Positions 4,922 to 6,885 of a stretch of 6,885 bases of DNA are shown piece by piece. The notes under the pieces were generated by a model. That model saw only the letters and a list, made by a program, of their open reading frames with translations. It did no database searches and had not been told where the DNA came from. The stretch's first letter is position 1. Each line of letters opens with the position of its first letter. The stretch is from positions 1 through 6,885 of the forward strand of contig URWL01000103.1 in assembly GCA_900551465.1 (NCBI GenBank), read 5' to 3'. Source of the stretch: an uncultured Blautia sp. (lineage in GTDB: Bacteria; Bacillota; Clostridia; Lachnospirales; Lachnospiraceae). The position numbers and the translations under genes are program-made.

Positions 4922-6885
4922 TTGGAAATAAAAAAATTATTGCAGGAAATGACAACTGAGGAAAAGGCTGCTTTTTTAAGCGGAAAAAACGTCTGGCAGA
5001 CCCGGGATTTTAAGAGATTAGGCATTCCGTCTATTTTTTGTTCAGACGGACCTCACGGTATCCGTAAACAAGCTGGGGCAGGGGATCATTTGGGGCTGAA
5101 CGCTTCTCTTCCCGCCACCTGTTTTCCCACAGCAGCGACCATTGCCAACAGCTGGGATGAAGAGCTTGGAGAAGAGCTGGGAGCTGCCCTTGGAGAGGAA
5201 GCCTCTGTACAGGATGTGAATGTACTCCTGGGACCGGGACTGAATATAAAGAGAAGTCCGCTCTGCGGAAGAAACTTTGAATATTTCAGTGAAGATCCCT
5301 ATCTATCTGGTAAAATGGCAGCCTCTTATATCAGAGGGATCCAGAGTCAGGGAGTTTATGCTTGTCCTAAACATTTTGCAGTAAACAGCCAGGAACTTCG
5401 CCGTATGGCAATGGATTCTGTTCTGGACGAAAGGACGCTGCGTGAAATTTACCTTACCGGATTTGAGATTGCAGTAAAAGAAGGGCACCCCGGTTCTATT
5501 ATGTCCAGCTACAATGAGGTCAATGGTGTTTATGCAAATGAAAATAAACATCTTCTTCAGGATATCCTCAGAAAAGAGTGGGGCTTTGATGGAATCGTGA
5601 TCACAGACTGGGGCGGTTCCAATGACCATGTCCAGGGGGTGGCGGCAGGATCTAATCTGGAAATGCCTGCTCCGGGACTGGATTCTGCAAGAGAAATCCT
5701 GCAGGCTCTAAAAGAAAAGAAACTGACAATGGAAGAACTGGATTCCTGCGTGGAGGATCTTCTAAAAGCAGTGATGACCTTAAGCGCTAAAGCAAAAAAT
5801 AAAAAGACATCGTTTTCAAAGGAAGAACATCATGAACTGGCAAAAAAAGCTGCAGAGCAAAGTGCGGTTCTTCTGAAGAATATAGATAATATTCTTCCTC
5901 TGGCTCCAGGAACAAAGGTTGCCGTAATCGGTGATTTTGCTGTAGAGCCAAGATATCAGGGCGCAGGCTCTTCAATGGTAAATCCGACAAAGCTGGAAAC
6001 AATGGAACAGGTCATGAGAAACTATGATCTGGAGGTTGTGGGAATCTGCAGAGGTTATCAGCGTTCTGGAGAAGAAGATGCAGTGATGAAAAAAGAAGCA
6101 CTTGATCTTGCTGCGAATGCAGATGTTGTAATTTATTGCTTTGGTCTGGATGAACTTAGTGAATCCGAAGGCCTTGACCGCCCTCATATGCGCATACCTC
6201 AGAACCAGATAGAGCTTTTGAAGGCGATTGTTCAGGTAAATGAAAATGTGACAGGTATTTTAAGTGCAGGAGCTGCTGTGGAAATGCCATGGCACAACTG
6301 CTGCAAGGCTATCCTTCACGGATATCTTTACGGACAGGCCGGAGCAGGGGCAATGATGAACATTCTGACAGGAAAGGTAAATCCTTCCGGTCATCTGAAT
6401 GAAACTTATCCCTTAAGCTATGAGGACACCCCGGCGTTCCGGTATTTCCCAAGTGCGCAGAGAATTTCCCAGTATAGGGAGAGTATTTATATAGGCTACC
6501 GTTACTTTGCTACGGGAAAGGTAAAGGTACAGTATCCCTTTGGATATGGTCTTTCGTATACCACCTTTGAATATTCCAATATAAAGGCAACAGAAAAGGG
6601 TGTGGAATTCACACTGACAAACACAGGTAAATATGACGGCGCTGAAGTTGCCCAGCTTTATGTAGGACTTCCGAACGCTATTGTATTCCGCCCGGAAAAA
6701 GAGCTGAAGGGATTCAAAAAAGTATTCCTGAAATCCGGAGAGAGCAGACAGATTTTTATTCCTTTTGATGATAAGACCTTCCGTTACTGGAATGTTAAGA
6801 CAAACAGATGGGAAACGGAAATGGGAACCTATCATATTATGATCGGATCTAATGTGGAAGACATCCGTCTGGAGGCTGAGCTTTC
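4922..6885 (+). CDS. GH3 beta-glucosidase-like enzyme, standard domain order, 3' end outside window
   Basis: The frame is open from the probable TTG start to the window edge, giving 654 complete codons. It is a typical retaining GH3 glycosidase. The N-terminal TIM barrel (about 1-285) has FCSDGPHGIRK (D42), KRSPLCGRNFEYFSEDP (110-126), PKHFAVNSQE (149-158) and GIVITDWGG with nucleophile D229. The GH3 C-terminal domain (about 300-550) begins with AEQSAVLLKN (311-320), then QGAGSS, and ESEGLDR with candidate acid/base E416, ending in FGYGLSYTTFEYSN (540 onward). A fibronectin III-like domain (from about 560, EFTLTNTGKYDGAEVAQLYVG) runs to the edge, so probably only a few tens of residues are missing. 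There is no signal peptide or membrane segment, so it should be cytoplasmic and act on imported glycosides. It probably shares the transcript of the permuted GH3 gene by read-through. Sugar specificity cannot be read from the sequence. Confidence 0.93.
   Translation, partial: MEIKKLLQEMTTEEKAAFLSGKNVWQTRDFKRLGIPSIFCSDGPHGIRKQAGAGDHLGLNASLPATCFPTAATIANSWDEELGEELGAALGEEASVQDVNVLLGPGLNIKRSPLCGRNFEYFSEDPYLSGKMAASYIRGIQSQGVYACPKHFAVNSQELRRMAMDSVLDERTLREIYLTGFEIAVKEGHPGSIMSSYNEVNGVYANENKHLLQDILRKEWGFDGIVITDWGGSNDHVQGVAAGSNLEMPAPGLDSAREILQALKEKKLTMEELDSCVEDLLKAVMTLSAKAKNKKTSFSKEEHHELAKKAAEQSAVLLKNIDNILPLAPGTKVAVIGDFAVEPRYQGAGSSMVNPTKLETMEQVMRNYDLEVVGICRGYQRSGEEDAVMKKEALDLAANADVVIYCFGLDELSESEGLDRPHMRIPQNQIELLKAIVQVNENVTGILSAGAAVEMPWHNCCKAILHGYLYGQAGAGAMMNILTGKVNPSGHLNETYPLSYEDTPAFRYFPSAQRISQYRESIYIGYRYFATGKVKVQYPFGYGLSYTTFEYSNIKATEKGVEFTLTNTGKYDGAEVAQLYVGLPNAIVFRPEKELKGFKKVFLKSGESRQIFIPFDDKTFRYWNVKTNRWETEMGTYHIMIGSNVEDIRLEAEL

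Overview
The window looks like chromosomal DNA from a low-to-moderate GC Firmicute, most likely a gut or rumen Clostridia of the Lachnospiraceae type. The grounds are the purine-rich Shine-Dalgarno sequences, the AT-leaning codon use, the LytTR/GHKL two-component pair, and a rearranged GH3 beta-glucosidase architecture long known from rumen Clostridia such as Butyrivibrio and Ruminococcus. The genus cannot be fixed from the sequence alone. All four genes lie on the + strand.

Layout. Bases 1-365 hold the 3' part of a LytTR-family response regulator. Two bases later comes its GHKL sensor histidine kinase (368-1672), which ends inside an intrinsic terminator (1659-1689). The gap of about 150 bases that follows holds a compact regulatory block: a repeated and palindromic operator-like sequence (1689-1720), an extended -10 promoter with a poor -35 (-10 at 1750-1755), a stem-loop near the predicted 5' end of the transcript (1764-1789), and a purine-rich ribosome binding site. 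This leads into a 1007-residue GH3 glycosidase (1825-4848) whose domains are circularly permuted and which carries membrane segments at both ends. A second intrinsic terminator or attenuator (4857-4902) follows. Next is a second GH3 gene with the standard domain order, probably starting at a TTG codon (4922) and running off the right edge of the window.

How the parts may work together. The kinase and regulator form one operon and probably sense an extracellular or membrane signal. The operator-like repeats beside a weak promoter make the GH3 pair the obvious candidate target; this is inference. The first GH3 protein is predicted to sit outside the cell, held to the membrane at both ends. The second has no signal peptide and should be cytoplasmic. 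The pair could act on related glycosides on the two sides of the membrane. The terminator between them and the TTG start suggest the cytoplasmic enzyme is made in smaller amounts.

The most interesting points are the side-by-side pair of GH3 enzymes that are circular permutations of each other, the double membrane anchoring of the permuted one, and the structured promoter region between the two-component system and the glycosidases. No RNA genes, mobile elements or CRISPR arrays were seen.
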